Origin: Cherax quadricarinatus
Taxonomy: Eukaryota; Arthropoda; Malacostraca; Decapoda; Parastacidae
Reading direction: 5' to 3'
NCBI RefSeq assembly: GCF_038502225.1
Contig: NC_091311.1
Coordinates: 33,694,296 to 33,758,295, forward strand
Length of the DNA: 64,000 bases
Shown: piece after piece, positions 46,066 through 56,946 of the stretch
Numbering within the stretch: position 1 is the stretch's first letter
Layout of the letters: every line of letters starts with the position of its first letter
Program-made: the position numbers and the translations under genes
The notes under the pieces: model-generated
Told to the model about the DNA's origin: nothing
The model's input: only the letters and a program-made list of their open reading frames with translations
The model's database searches: none

Positions 46066-46705
46066 GTAGTTAGTTGATGGGGTGTATCAGGGAGATAAGA
46101 TGATTTCTAACAGTAGTTCTGAAGGTGATGAATGTGTATGCTGTTCTAGAGTTTTCAGGTAGTGTTTTCCAGATTTTAGGGCCTTTGACATACATTGAGT
46201 TTTTGTAAAGGTTTAGTCGGACACGGGGAATGTCATAGAGATGTTTGTGTCTGGTGTTATGCCTGTGGGTCCTGTCACAACTATCAAGAAAGCATTTTAG
46301 GTCAAAGTTAATATTGGAATTTAAGGTCCTGTATATGTAGATTGCACAGTAGTAAGTGTGGATGTTGTGAACAGGGAGTAAGTTTAGATCTATGAAGAGT
46401 GGAGGGGTGTGTTGCCAGGGATGGGAATGAGTGATTATTCTTATTGCAGCTTTTTGTTGAGTTATTATTGGCTTTAGGTGTATTGCTTGCGGCATGTAGT
46501 ATCATATCTTGGAGAGGATCCCAACTGTTTTGGATACTTTTTTTGATATGTGTTGGATATGGGTGCTGAAATTCAGGTTGTTGTTGAGGTATAGGCCTAG
46601 AAATTTGCCCTCATTATGTCTGGCAATTAGAGTGCTGTCGATCTTAATGTTAAGCTGCGCAGCACCTGCTCTGCTTCCAAACATAATATACATAGTAGGT
46701 TTTGT
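46066..46705 (-). pseudogene. Jockey-like LINE fragment, RT C-terminal region
   Basis: From the right on the minus strand: MYIMFGSRAGAAQLNIKIDS, HNEGKFLGLYLNNNLNFSTH, IQHISKKVSKTVGILSKI, then a shift near 46500 and QQKAAIRIITHSHPWQHTPP, HTYYCAIYIYRTLNSNINFD and HNTRHKHLYDIPRVRLNLYK. It matches 43490-44095. The rest of the element is missing. Confidence 0.78.
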
Positions 46706-46985
46706 CAGTGTTAAGTGTAAGTTTATTGGCTGTCATCCAAGTTGATATTATTACTGTATGTATTACTGCCTGCAGGACTATATGACATATGCAGTAACAA
46801 TGTCAGGGAATGAAAATGTTACCTGCTTACAAATGATTTCCATCAGTGAAATCGTAAAGGAAATTTTCAAATGCAGTCTAGGAACTATGCGTTAAAGCAA
46901 TACAGTGATACTTCAAGCAGGGCAAACCTCTAATTTGTGACATCTCACTAGTGATGTTACTTTATCAAGTCACATTCACAGTAGG
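46706..46985. other. No gene seen
   Basis: About 280 bp without a recognisable feature, up to the left end of pB5. Confidence 0.45.
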
Positions 46986-47334
46986 ACTTAATCCTTTCAC
47001 TGTCGGTCCCATAATATTACGGCTTGCAAGCCAGTGTCAGTCCCATAATACTATGCCAAAATTCTAGCGGCTTCCAATCTTATGGGAGATAGCTGGTAGG
47101 CCTACATATGAGAGAATGGGTCTGAGCAGTCAGTGTGTGCAGTATGAAAAAAATCCTACAGTGCGCAGTGCATGAGAAAAAAAACTGACTGTTTTTGGTT
47201 TATAAGAGCGACTTTATGGCATATTCTCCTAAGGTATTTATGGCTGTATTCTCATTTTCTTGGTCTCATCTGGTAGAATGGAAGATATATTACAGAAATA
47301 GAGATGATTCTGAATGGTTTACAGACTAAAAGTA

Positions 47335-47537
47335 CAGTGGTACCCAGAGTTTCAGCCATAATTTGTTCCAGAAGGCTGTTCGAGTGCCGTTACCGAACGA
47401 ATCTGTTCCCATAAGGAATAACGTAAATTAAGTAAGTCCGTTTCAGAACCCCAAAAATACGCTTACAAAAGTACTTACAATAATTCACTTACATAATTGT
47501 TAGAGTTGGGAGCTGTGCGAAACTCGGGGTACCACTG
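47335..47537. mobile_element. Tm5: Tigger-family MITE with AGTTTC ends
   Basis: CAGTGGTACCCAGAGTTTCA to GAAACTCGGGGTACCACTG, with TA at 47333-47334 and 47538-47539. The interior is recognisably that of Tm1 (CCCATAAGGAATA, TTCAGAACCCCAAA) but the end word is AGTTTC/GAAACT. Confidence 0.88.
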
Positions 47538-47825
47538 TACCTTCAAATTGAGATCGAAGTAGCAAAAATGTTCAATTTTTGCCGATGTTCAAGAGTAAAC
47601 AAATGATGTTGCACATCTAATACACGTCAACGAGTGGGTCTAATATGCTTTCACAAAAATGTGCTGATATTATTTATATCATTTTTACAATAATGCAGCA
47701 GTCTGCATAACAGTAAATCTACTTTTTGTGTGAATAAAAATCCAAAATGGAAAACAAGCGTAATATAAGAGGAATCTGGAGACATGATTAATTACCTGGA
47801 GTTTACCTGGAGAGAGTTCCGGGGG

Positions 47826-50036
47826 TCAACGCCCCCGTGGCCCGGTCTGTGACCAGGCCTCCTGGTGGATCAGAGCCTGATCAACCAGGCTGTTACTGCT
47901 GGCTGCACGCAAACCAACGTACGAGCCACAGCCCGGCTGGTCAGGAACCGACTTTAGGTGCTTGTCCAGTGCCTGCTTGAAGACTGCCAGGGGTCTGTTG
48001 GTAATCCCCCTTATGTATGCTGGGAGGCAGTTGAACAGTCTCGGGCCCCTGACACTTATTGTATGGTCTCTTAAGATAAGATAAGATAAGATAAGATAAG
48101 ATTTCGTTCGGATTTTTAACCCCGGAGGGTTAGCCACCCAGGATAACCCAAGAAAGTCAGTGCGTCATCGAGGACTGTCTAACTTATTTCCATTGGGGTC
48201 CTTAATCTTGTCCCCCCAGGATGCGACCCACACCAGTCAACTAACACCCAGGTACCTATTTGCTGCTAGGTGAACAGGACAACAGGTGTAAGGAAACGTG
48301 TCGAAATGTTTCCATCCGCCGGGAATCGAACCCGGGCCCTCCGTGTGTGAAGCGGGAGCTTTAGCCACCAGGCCACCGGGCTAGTGACACCCCTGCTTTT
48401 CATTGGGGGGATGCTGCATCGTCTGCCAAGTCCTTTGCTTTCGTAGTGAGTGATTTTCGTGTGCAAGTTCGGTACAAGTCCCTCTAGGATTTTCCAGGTG
48501 TATATAATCATGTATCTCTCCCGCCTGTGTTCCAGGGAATAAAGGTTCAGGAACCTCAAGCGCTCCCAGTAATTGAGGTGTTTTATCTCCGTTATGCGCG
48601 CCGTGAAGGTTCTCTGTACATTTTCTAGGTCAGCAATTTCGCCTGCCTTGAAAGGTGCTGTTAGTGTGCAGCAATATTCCAGCCTAGATAGAACAAGTGA
48701 CCTGAAGAGTGTCATCATGGGCTTGGCATCCCTAGTTTTGAAGGTTCTCATTATCCATCCTGTCATTTTTCTAGCAGATGCGATTGATACAATGTTATGG
48801 TCCTTGAAGGTGAGATCCTCCGACATGATCACTCCCAGGTCTTTGACGTTGGTGTTATGCTCTATTTTGTGGCCAGAATTTGTTTTGTACTCTGATGAAG
48901 ATTTAATTTCCTCGTGTTTACCATATCTGAGTAACTGAAATTTCTCATCGTTGAACTTCATATTGTTTTCTGCAGCCCACTGAAAGATTTAGTTGATGTC
49001 CGCCTGGAGCCTTGGAGTGTCTGCAATGGAAGACACTGTCATGCAGATTCGGGTGTCATCTGCAAAGGAAGACACGGTGCTGTGGCTGACATCCTTGTCT
49101 ATGTCAGATATGAGGATGAGGAACAAGATGGGAGCGAGTACTGTGCCTTGTGGAACAGAGCTTTTCAACGTGGCTGCCTCGGATTTTACTCTGTTGACTA
49201 CTACTCTCTGTGTTCTGTTAGTGAGGAAATTATAGATCCATCGACCGACTTTTCCTGTTATTCCTTTAGCACGCATTTTGTGCGCTATTATGCCATGGTC
49301 ACACTTGTCGAAGGCTTTTGCAAAGTCTGTATATATTACATCTGCATTCTTTTTGTCTTCTAGTGCATCAAGGACCTTGTCGTAGTGATCCAATAGTTGA
49401 GACAGACAGGAGCGACCTGTTCTAAACCCATGTTGCCCTGGGTTGTGTAACTGATGTGTTTCTAGATGGGTGGTGATCTTGCTTCTTAGGACCCTTTCAA
49501 AGCTTTTTATGATATGGAATGTTAGTGCTATCGGTCTGTAGTTCTTTGCTGTTGCTTTACTGCCCCCTTTGTGGAGTGGGGCTATGTCTGTTGTTTTTAG
49601 TAACTGTGGGACGACCCCCGTGTCCATGCTCCCTCTCCATAGGATGGTAAAGGCTCGTGATAGGGGCTTCTTGCAGTTCTTGATGAATACGGAGTTCCAT
49701 GAGTCTGGCCCTGGGGCAGAGTGCATGGGCATGTCATTTATCGCCTGTTCGAAGTCATTTGGCGTCAGGATAACATCAGATAGGCTTGTGTTAACCAAAT
49801 TCTGTGGCTCTCTCATAAAAAATTCATTTTGATCTTCGACTCTCAGTCTGGTTAGTGGCTTGCTAAAAACTGAGTCATATTGGGACTTGAGTAGCTCACC
49901 CATTTCCTTGCTGTCATCTGTGTAGGACCCATCTTGTTTAAGTAAGGGCCCAATACTGGACGTTGTTCTCGACTTTGATTTGGCATAGGAGAAGAAATAC
50001 CTTGGGTTTCTTTCGATTTCATTTATGGCTTTTAGG
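47826..50036 (-). pseudogene. LINE reverse transcriptase, one stop and SINE interruption
   Basis: FLKAINEIERNPRYFFSYAK, DMPMHSAPGPDSWNSVFIKN, TTDIAPLHKGGSKATAKNYR, GQHGFRTGRSCLSQLLDHYD, VIYTDFAKAFDKCDHGIIAH (motif A), SSVPQGTVLAPILFLILISD (motif B) and STVSSFADDTRICMTV (motif C). A TAA at about 48989 follows LQADIN. It continues as NMKFNDEKFQLLRYGKHEEI, HNTNVKDLGVIMSEDLTFKD and ENVQRTFTARITEIKHLNYW to RGVTS, where the SINE enters. Beyond it: RDHTISVRGPRLFNCLPAYI to the 3' end. Confidence 0.85.
48070..48381 (-). mobile_element. tRNA-derived SINE, second full copy
   Basis: Head GGCCTGGTGGCTAAAGCTCC, B box GGGTTCGATTCCCGG, centre CAATGGAAATAAGTTAGACA, tail of about six TCTTA units (left side). 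It is nearly identical to 32978-33269, so recent. Confidence 0.9.
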
Positions 50037-50241
50037 AATGTCTGCACTGTTAATACTGGATCCTATTTTGAAACTGGCCTTAAATTTTGCATGAAATTGG
50101 TCAAATTACCAATTTCTGATCAATTTCTGAAATAGGTAAATGGGTGGTTTCTTGTGTTCAATCAATAGAACAAAAGGAGTTCTAGCGAAAGAGCTATGAT
50201 TTTGGTCGAATGGTACAATGGAATTGGCCAAAAATAGGGCT

Positions 50242-51645
50242 TATCCCTTTGACTGTTTTGGTCGTGTATATACATCGTACAAGCCACCATGTTTGACGTA
50301 TTTATACGCATAAATTCTAGCAGCTTCAAATCAAGCAGGAGAAAGCTGGTAGGCCTACATGAGAGAAAATGGTAAGGGGCATATTTTATATACTGACAAC
50401 TGGTACACAAGCCCCTTACTCAGTGATTTCTTGCAAGTGAACATGACAGATGTGTGTGGCACAGTGCATGGAAATCGCAAACATATGCCCAGGTTCGACG
50501 CTGGCACTTACAGAGGTGATGTTCCAGTGTTTGCTGCCAATGATATCATGGGATTTCGGTGGCATGACAAACGTGATGTCACATTGCTGACATCAGTTCA
50601 CCGACACAAAATGGTAGACAGTGACAAGCAGAATAGAGAGATCAATGAACCCATTGTAAAATCTGCAGCTGTGATGAATTACAACCTCAATATGCAAGTT
50701 AGTGGACAAATGTGACATGCAGATTGGGTTTGCTGATTGTGTTTGCAAGAGTTATAAGTGGTACATAAAACTCTTTTTCCATCTTCTTGACATTTCCCTG
50801 CTGAATGCTTATAATATGTACAAGTTGAAGACCAACAACAAACCCAAATATAGTGAATTTTGTTTGTCAGTCATCAGACAAATAATATTCAAGTACCAAG
50901 GAACAACACTTGCAACAGACCAGCGGCCACGAAATTATCAACACATCCCCTCTCGTCTGAGGCCTGGTGATCACTACCCCATACCACTGCCTGCTACTGC
51001 TTTCAAGAAAAATGCTCAGAAGAGGTGTTATGTCTGTGCACATACCACAAAACGCCCACAAAAACACACAGACCCTCATTTTATGTTTGAGAAGTGTGAA
51101 ACACCAATGTGCATACACCCATTTGTCAGAGAATTCCACAAGCTGCAGCAGTTCTAGGAAAGTGTCCAGTGATTATACACATATTATAGAACAACAGTAA
51201 TAAACAATTTTTTATATTGTTTGTGTAAACAAGTTTTGTAAACAATATGATGATACTAGTATTTTTGCTATAATTGTGTTACATTCAACAAATGTATATA
51301 TGAACATTTCACCATACTTTGGTCTCACAGGCCACGTAAGTTATGTGAAAAAATAAAATAGTGAAAAAAAAACAAAAACAAGAAACCTTCGAATGCAAGT
51401 AAACCAAAGTTTACTGGGCGAGTGGCATTTGCCGCTGTTGCCATACACGGCTCATTTTCTGCCAACTTTATGCCTCTATATCTCGGTAAGTATTAATCAC
51501 AAAAAAAAAAAAATTGGGGCTTAAGACAATCGGAAAAATAATCTTAACATTTTGATAAGAAAAAATAATTTTTTTTTTTTTTCAAATATTTTTCAACACC
51601 AGGAGACACTTCAGGATTTGGGGTTGCAACAGTCAAAGCGTTAAT
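50242..51645 (+). mobile_element. pB6: piggyBac element, internally deleted
   Basis: The left end TTATCCCTTTGACTGTTTTG (TTAA changed to TTAT) abuts the broken right side of pB5. Paired palindromes GTGTATATACAT (50264) and GTATTTATAC (50298) are 34 bp apart. The 5' UTR jumps at about 50370 into the middle of the transposase gene. The right end CAACAGTCAAAGCG precedes TTAA at 51642-51645. The right flank is a Tigger-like 3' end. Confidence 0.85.
50372..51157 (+). pseudogene. piggyBac transposase, C-terminal half
   Basis: GKGHILYTDNWYTSPLLSDF, HMPRFDAGTYRGDVPVFAAN, WHDKRDVTLLTSVHRHKMVD, then a frame change near 50700, VDKCDMQIGFADCVCKSYKW, LLDISLLNAYNMYKLKTNNK and YSEFCLSVIRQIIFKYQGTT. It ends in the cysteine-rich domain: KRCYVCAHTTKRPQKHTD, FEKCETPMCIHPFVREFHKL. 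The YTDNWYTS motif carries one catalytic Asp; the earlier catalytic region is deleted. It keeps the terminal-repeat-binding part but has no start. Confidence 0.85.
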
Positions 51646-51776
51646 ATTTTGGGTGTCTGGAATGGATTAATTGGATTTACATTGCTTCTCATGGGAAATA
51701 TTACTTCGGTTTTTGTCCATTTTGAATTTCAACCGACCTTCTGGAACGGATTAAGGACGAAAACAGGGGTTCCACT
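51646..51776 (+). mobile_element. 3' end of a Tigger-like element, cut by pB6
   Basis: TATTTTGGGTGTCTGGAATG, a TTTCGGTTTTTGTCCATTTTG-like section and GGACGAAAACAGGGGTTCCA, CTG then TA: a Tigger right end with the repeated word GTTTTTGTC/GACGAAAAC. The TTAA used by pB6 is the one preceding TATTTTTGGGTGTC in this family (compare 11145). Confidence 0.7.
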
Positions 51777-51944
51777 GTATTTTACCATGTTTTTTTTTTA
51801 GCGAGAGCTGCTATTCATATCTGTATTACATTTGTATGATTTACACTTAGATTAAAATAATATCATTTATATTAACCCTTCTAGTTTTTAAATTACATAT
51901 TTTTTAATATCACTTCCTTGATTTTTTTTTTTTGGCAAGAAATA

Positions 51945-52930
51945 CAGTGGACCCCCGGTTAACGATTTTAATCCGTGCAAGAGGGGTAATTGTTATGCGA
52001 AATAATCGTTATGTGAATGAATTTTCCCCATAAGAAATAATGGAAATAAAATTAATCCGTGCAAGACACCCAAAAGTATGAAAAAAAAAATTTTTTACCA
52101 CATGAAATATTAATTTTAATACACACAAACTGAAAAAGGCATGCACACTTACATGACACTTACTTTTATTGAAGATCTGGTGATGATTGATGGGATGGGA
52201 AGAGGGGAGAGCATTATCTTCTTACTGTTTAGAAGGGGAATCCCCTTCCATTACGACTTGAGGTAGCAAGTCCTTTTCCGGGGTTACTTCCCTTCTTCTT
52301 TTAATGCCACTAGGACCAGCTTGAGAGTCACTGGACCTCTGTCGCACAACAAATCTGTCCATAGAGCTCTGTACCTCCCGTTCCTTTACGATTTGTCTAA
52401 AATGGGCCACAACATTGTCATTGAAATAGTCACCAGCACGGCTTGCAACAGCTGTGTCAGGGTGATTTTCATCCATAAAGGTTTGCAGTTCAACCCACTG
52501 TGCACACATTTCCTTAATCTTTGAAGTAGGCACAATGGATTCCACAACTGGCATAGGCTTCTCAGGGTTAGCCCCAAACCCTTCAAAATCTTTCTTAATT
52601 TCCATACTAATTCTCACCCTTTTTACCACAGGGTTGGCACTAGAAGCTTTCTTGGGGCCCATGGTCACTTATTTTCCAGAAACAGCACCGAAAACACTGT
52701 AATAATACGAAATATTCCGAGTGTATGCTTGGATGTTACCGCGGAGGCTGGCTGGTAAACAATGGGACGGGCGGCACATGTGAGGCTGGCTGAGGGCACA
52801 TTGGACGCGTCTCGGACGAAAATCGGTGAGCGGGTTTTTAATCGGTATGCGCGGCAAAAATTTTGCGATAAAAGTAAGCGGTATGCGGAAAAATCGCTAT
52901 GTGATGCCATCGTTATGCGGGGGTCCACTG
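51945..52930 (-). mobile_element. Tg8: short Tigger element with an intact small frame
   Basis: Left (3') end CAGTGGACCCCCGGTTAACG; right (5') end CGTTATGCGGGGGTCCACTG; TA on both sides. It is 986 bp. The leader and both ends are well kept and a single open frame remains, made by a clean internal deletion. Confidence 0.93.
52222..52662 (-). CDS. Internally deleted Tigger protein, 146 aa
   Basis: An intact frame from the family ATG to its usual stop. The first about 22 residues (MGPKKASSANPVVKRVRISM) join to EIKKDFEGFGANPEKPMPVV, skipping most of the DNA-binding region and the whole DDE domain. The C-terminal region follows (SKIKEMCAQWVELQTFMDEN, RSSDSQAGPSGIKRRREVTP, GDSPSKQ). Catalysis is impossible. 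The frame-preserving join recurs in Tg9 and Tg3, so the deletion predates their spread. Whether the protein is made is unknown; it might only be a passenger. Confidence 0.75.
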   Translation of the reverse strand: MGPKKASSANPVVKRVRISMEIKKDFEGFGANPEKPMPVVESIVPTSKIKEMCAQWVELQTFMDENHPDTAVASRAGDYFNDNVVAHFRQIVKEREVQSSMDRFVVRQRSSDSQAGPSGIKRRREVTPEKDLLPQVVMEGDSPSKQ

Positions 52931-53045
52931 TATATGGATCAAACATTAACAACTTTATAGTGCAAATATATTTTATACAGATAATGATTTTCCTTCCTGT
53001 TTGAGGTACAAAAATTATAACTATGTTTTGCATACAAACATGTAG

Positions 53046-53193
53046 TAATACACCTACCACTCGACTTACGACCTGCTCGATTTACGACCACTTCACTTAC
53101 GACCATGTTTTTCATGTCAAATTTCTGGGAAATAAACAACTATTTGTGTTGTACACAGTGTTTATCCTAAACCATACAGTATAAAATACAGTA
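53046..53193. mobile_element. Half of the CTACCA..CGACTTACGAC MITE
   Basis: Reverse of 22490-22617: ACCTACCACTCGACTTACGA, a second and third CGATTTACGAC/CACTTACGAC word, then AATTTCTGGGAAATAAACAA. It stops at TA 53192-53193 where Ch4 is inserted; the other half is not seen on the far side because Ch4 is itself truncated. Confidence 0.75.
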
Positions 53194-54609
53194 CAGTAGG
53201 GCCCCGCTTTACGGCGTTTCACTTTACGGCGTTCTGCTAATATGGTCATTTCACATTATGACCAAAACTCTCTATACGGCTCCCCCCACCTGACTTTCTA
53301 ATACGGTCACCGCGCCCCACCCTGTTTGTTTACATTCTCCGTGAGCTCAGTAAGCACTAAGTCTCTCCATTTTGTCTGGAAGCTCCAAAATTTCAAATGT
53401 TTTTAAAAGATATTTCATATTTTATATATACTCTGATAATTATACTTATGTATACCTGTACCTAAATAAGCTTACATATTGTGCTGGCATGCAGGTACAC
53501 ATTAAAATCAGTAAGAGTGTCTTATGTCTCCAGACGTCATATTAGTAATGATAATAATAATCATCGAGTCTCGTTTAAATGTCGTATATTACGTTAATAT
53601 ACACATTTTCATTAATCAATCTATGATATTTTTTCAAAATTATATAATAAACACGATGCATAACATATAAATAAGATAATTACACCCCACAGTAGAATAA
53701 ATAAACATAAGTGTGAGATGTGGTAGCAGACAACTTGCACAAATGACGCCATATTAGAAATGATGATAATAATAATAATCACCGAGTCTCATTAAATGTC
53801 GTATATTACGTTAATATACACATTTTCATTAATCCATCCATGATATTTTTTCAAAATTATATAATAAACACGATACATAACATAAAAAGATGATAAATAC
53901 ACCCCACAATAGAATAAATAAACATAAATATGAGATGTGGTAGCCAGATAACTTGTACAAGTGACGGCAAGAATAACATTTTCTCTAATCTAACATAAGA
54001 GAAAATGTGTTACTGGGGGTAACTGTAGAAAATTATTCCTTTCGTATGTATGTAAGTTTATTCAGGTATACATAAATACAGTTACATAGAGTATCATACA
54101 TAACAACATATGTGTAGAGAACCTAGGATAACCCAAAAAAGTCAAGAGTGACTTATTTCCATTGCCTTCACTCAGAGCATCATTTCTTCTCAAAATGATG
54201 TTACATGAGAATGGGAGTGTTCTTCTTTATTTATTCTACCGTATCAATGTAGAGACAACCTGTACACAATGTACCTTGTACACAAACCAGACGTGTACAC
54301 TTTGTTTACAAAACTTACCTTCGCCTGGTTTGTTTACATAACTCTGCGCGTGTCCCCTCTCATGCACTCATTCTTTCTCTCTCTCATTTATTCGTTTTAT
54401 CTCATTTACTTACTCCTGACCCTACATTAAGACTACAAATATTTTAAGGTAAGTAATGAGTGGACTGTATATACATTTTATCGCTCTGGGATGCTTAAAT
54501 ATCATAGAATATATGTGTGGGTGGGTTGGCCTGGTAAGGTAGCCTGGCTGACTACCATACATACCACACTTGATTTCTTACAATAAATACTACTTGTCTC
54601 ACCCTAGAT

Positions 54610-54611
<2 letters not shown>
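53194..54611. mobile_element. Ch4: CAGTAGGGCC-family element, right end lost
   Basis: CAGTAGGGCCCCGCTTTACG begins it; the sequence follows Ch1, including the duplication of about 210 bp (53545-53960) and a SINE (54045-54164). It passes ATGCTTAAATATCATAGAAT (54491-54510) without the piggyBac found in Ch1. It breaks off at CCCTAGATTAAG, where a GAA/GCA tract starts. Confidence 0.85.
54045..54164 (-). mobile_element. SINE with (CTTA)n tail, in Ch4
   Basis: GTAAGTTTATTCAGGTATAC to GTGACTTATTTCCATT, in the same place as the SINE at 12330-12450 of Ch1; an inherited, not independent, insertion. Confidence 0.7.
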
Positions 54612-55092
<481 letters not shown>

Positions 55093-56094
55093 GACCCCCG
55101 CCTTATGAACGCATTGCCTTACGTTAAATCCGCCATACGAAGCATCTGAACACAAAAAATTTGCCTCGCCTCACGATAAAAAATTCGCCTTATGTGATTC
55201 GTCTGGGACGCGTCCCACGTGTGGCCTCAGCTGCCCTGTGGGTGCCAGTGTTTACAAGCCAGCCAGTGTGGTCGCATCCACACATACATTCAGTACATTT
55301 CACCTTATCCCAGTGTTTTTTGTGCTTGTAACTGCAAAATAAGTCACCATGAGCCCCAAGAAAGCTTCTAGTGCCAACCCTGTGGTAAAAAGGATGAGAA
55401 TTAGTATGGAAATTAAGAAAGATTTTGAAGGGTTTGGGGCTAACCCTGAGAAGCCTATGCTAACCCTGAGTTGTGTGAATCCATTGTGCCTACTTCAAAA
55501 ATTAAGGAAATGTGTGCAAAGTGGGTTGAACTGCAAACCTTTATGGCTGAAAAGCACCCTAACACAGCTATTGCAAGCCGTGCTGGTGACTATTACAATG
55601 ACAATGTTGTGGCCCATTTTAGGCAAATCTTAAAGGAACGGGAGGTACAGACCTCTATGGACAGATTTGTTGTGCAACAGAGGTCCAGTGACTCAAGCTG
55701 GTCCTAGTGGCATTAAAAGAAAAAGGGAAGTAACCCTGGAAAAGGACTTGCTACCTCAAGTCCTAATGGAAGGGGATTCCCCCTTCTAAACAATAACTTC
55801 CACACTCTCCCTCCTCCTATCCCATCAATCATCACCAGATCTTCAATAAAGGTAAGTGTCATGTATTCTATTCTTAGTAGAGTAGTAATTGTGCATGTCT
55901 TCTTCAGTTTGTGTTTATCAAAATTAATATTTCATGTGGTAAAAAACAAAAATTTTTTCATGTTTTGGGGTGTCTTGCATGGATTAATTTGATTTCCATT
56001 ATTTCTTATGGGGAAAACTTATTCGCCTTACGATAATTTCGGCTTACGAAGAACTCTCAGGAACGATTTAATATCGTAAGGCGGGGGGGGGGTC
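55093..56094 (+). mobile_element. Tg9: deleted Tigger, both tips replaced by trinucleotides
   Basis: The left tip reads GCAGAAGACCCCCGCCTTAT where CAGTGGACCCCCGCC is expected. The right tip reads CGTAAGGCGGGGGGGGGTCG where GCGGGGGTCCACTG is expected. Between them lie the normal leader, a gene remnant, AATAAAGGTAAGTG (55843) and the end words CCTTACG/CGTAAGG. TA duplications are not visible. Confidence 0.85.
55349..55790 (+). pseudogene. Deleted Tigger protein, frameshifted
   Basis: MSPKKASSANPVVKRMRISM, then EIKKDFEGFGANPEKPM, is the same join as in Tg8. A small insertion near 55455 shifts the frame before ESIVPTSKIKEMCAKWVELQ, and a 2-base loss near 55694 breaks PSGIK. It ends at the family stop near 55790. 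Confidence 0.82.
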
Positions 56095-56178
56095 GTCGTC
56101 GTCAGCGTCGGCAGCATCAGCAGTGGAGGCGGCGGCGGCGGCTGCTGCGGCGGCGGCGGCGGCTGCGGCGGCGGCAGC

Positions 56179-56253
<75 letters not shown>

Positions 56254-56335
56254 GGCGGCGGCGGCGGCGGCGGCTGCTCCTCCTCCTCCTCCTCCTCCTC
56301 CTCCTCCTCCTACTACTACTACTACTACTACTACA
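56094..56335. repeat. Mosaic of GTC, GGC, GCT, CTC and CTA trinucleotides
   Basis: Successive short blocks of different trinucleotides (GTC, GGC, long GCT, GGC, TCC, TAC) fill the gap between Tg9 and Tg10. It is strongly GC-rich against AT-rich surroundings. One frame reads poly-Ala, poly-Pro, poly-Thr, but there is no start context or gene evidence. Confidence 0.95.
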
Positions 56336-56566
56336 CAGTGGACCCCCGCGTTACGATATTAATCCATTCCTGAGAGCTCATCGTAAACCGAAATTATCGT
56401 AAGGCGAATAAATTTTCCCCATAAGAAATAATGGAAATCAAATTAATCTGTGCAACACACCCCAAAGTATGAAATTTTTTTTTTGCCACATGAAATATTA
56501 ATTTTAATAAACACAAACTGAAGAAGACATGCACAATTACTACTCTACTAAGAATAGAATACATGA
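56336..56566 (-). mobile_element. Tg10: Tigger 3' end, truncated
   Basis: CAGTGGACCCCCGCGTTACG, CATCGTAAACCGAAATTATC, the conserved TTTTCCCCATAAGAAATAAT, then a region matching 3' UTRs as far as AATACATGACAG, where CAG/CTG repeats begin. The AATAAAGG site and gene are missing. Confidence 0.8.
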
Positions 56567-56577
56567 CAGCAGCAGCA

Positions 56578-56617
<40 letters not shown>

Positions 56618-56695
56618 TTCTTGCTGTTGTTGTTCTTGCTGTTGTTGTTCTTGCTGTTGTTGTTGCTGTTGTTGCTGCTGCTGTTGTTGCCAGCC
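56567..56695. repeat. (CAG)n/(CTG)n and GTT-rich trinucleotide tract
   Basis: CAGCAGCAGCAG turns into CTGCTGCTG, making a hairpin, then TTGTTGTTCTTGCTG units. It replaces the inner part of Tg10. Confidence 0.95.
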
Positions 56696-56946
56696 CGGAC
56701 ACGAATGGTTTTTGTTCACTCTGTCAAACTGACTAGAAAAACATCTCATATTTATGTTAATTTATATGTTTATATGTTACATAGTGTGTTTATTATATAA
56801 TTTTGAAAAAAAAATTATAGATGGATTAAGCAAAATGTCTATACGTATTAACGTTTTATACACATTCAATGCGCCTCAGAGTGATTATTATTGTGTTGTT
56901 TTTATCATTATTAACATGGCGTCCTCAAGACCAATAACACACTCTA

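Larger units (their letters stand above)
47791..50036 (-). mobile_element. CR1/Jockey-group LINE with SINE insertion
   Basis: A non-LTR element on the minus strand: RT from 50036 leftward, C-terminal part, then a 3' end at CCGGAACTCTCTCCAGGTAA near 47791. A tRNA-type SINE is inserted at 48070-48381. It lies inside pB5 and replaced about 30 bp of it (compared with pB7 at 57540-57570). It lacks endonuclease and ORF1 and is 5'-truncated. The family differs from the CR1 at 40987. Confidence 0.8.
46991..50241 (+). mobile_element. pB5: piggyBac MITE split by Tm5 and a LINE
   Basis: The left end ATCCTTTCACTGTCGGTCCC (TTAA mutated) has paired words CATAATATTACGG (47010) and CATAATACTATGCC (47044). 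The interior matches pB3 and pB7. Tm5 sits at 47335-47537 and a LINE at 47791-50036; afterwards ACTGGATCCTATTTTGAAAC resumes. The right end is lost where pB6 begins. Confidence 0.78.

Noticed and set aside
56123..56362. Poly-Ala/Pro/Thr frame resembling a homeobox-type N-terminal tract
   Set aside because: It begins in a trinucleotide mosaic and runs into a Tigger terminal repeat; no coding sequence on either side.
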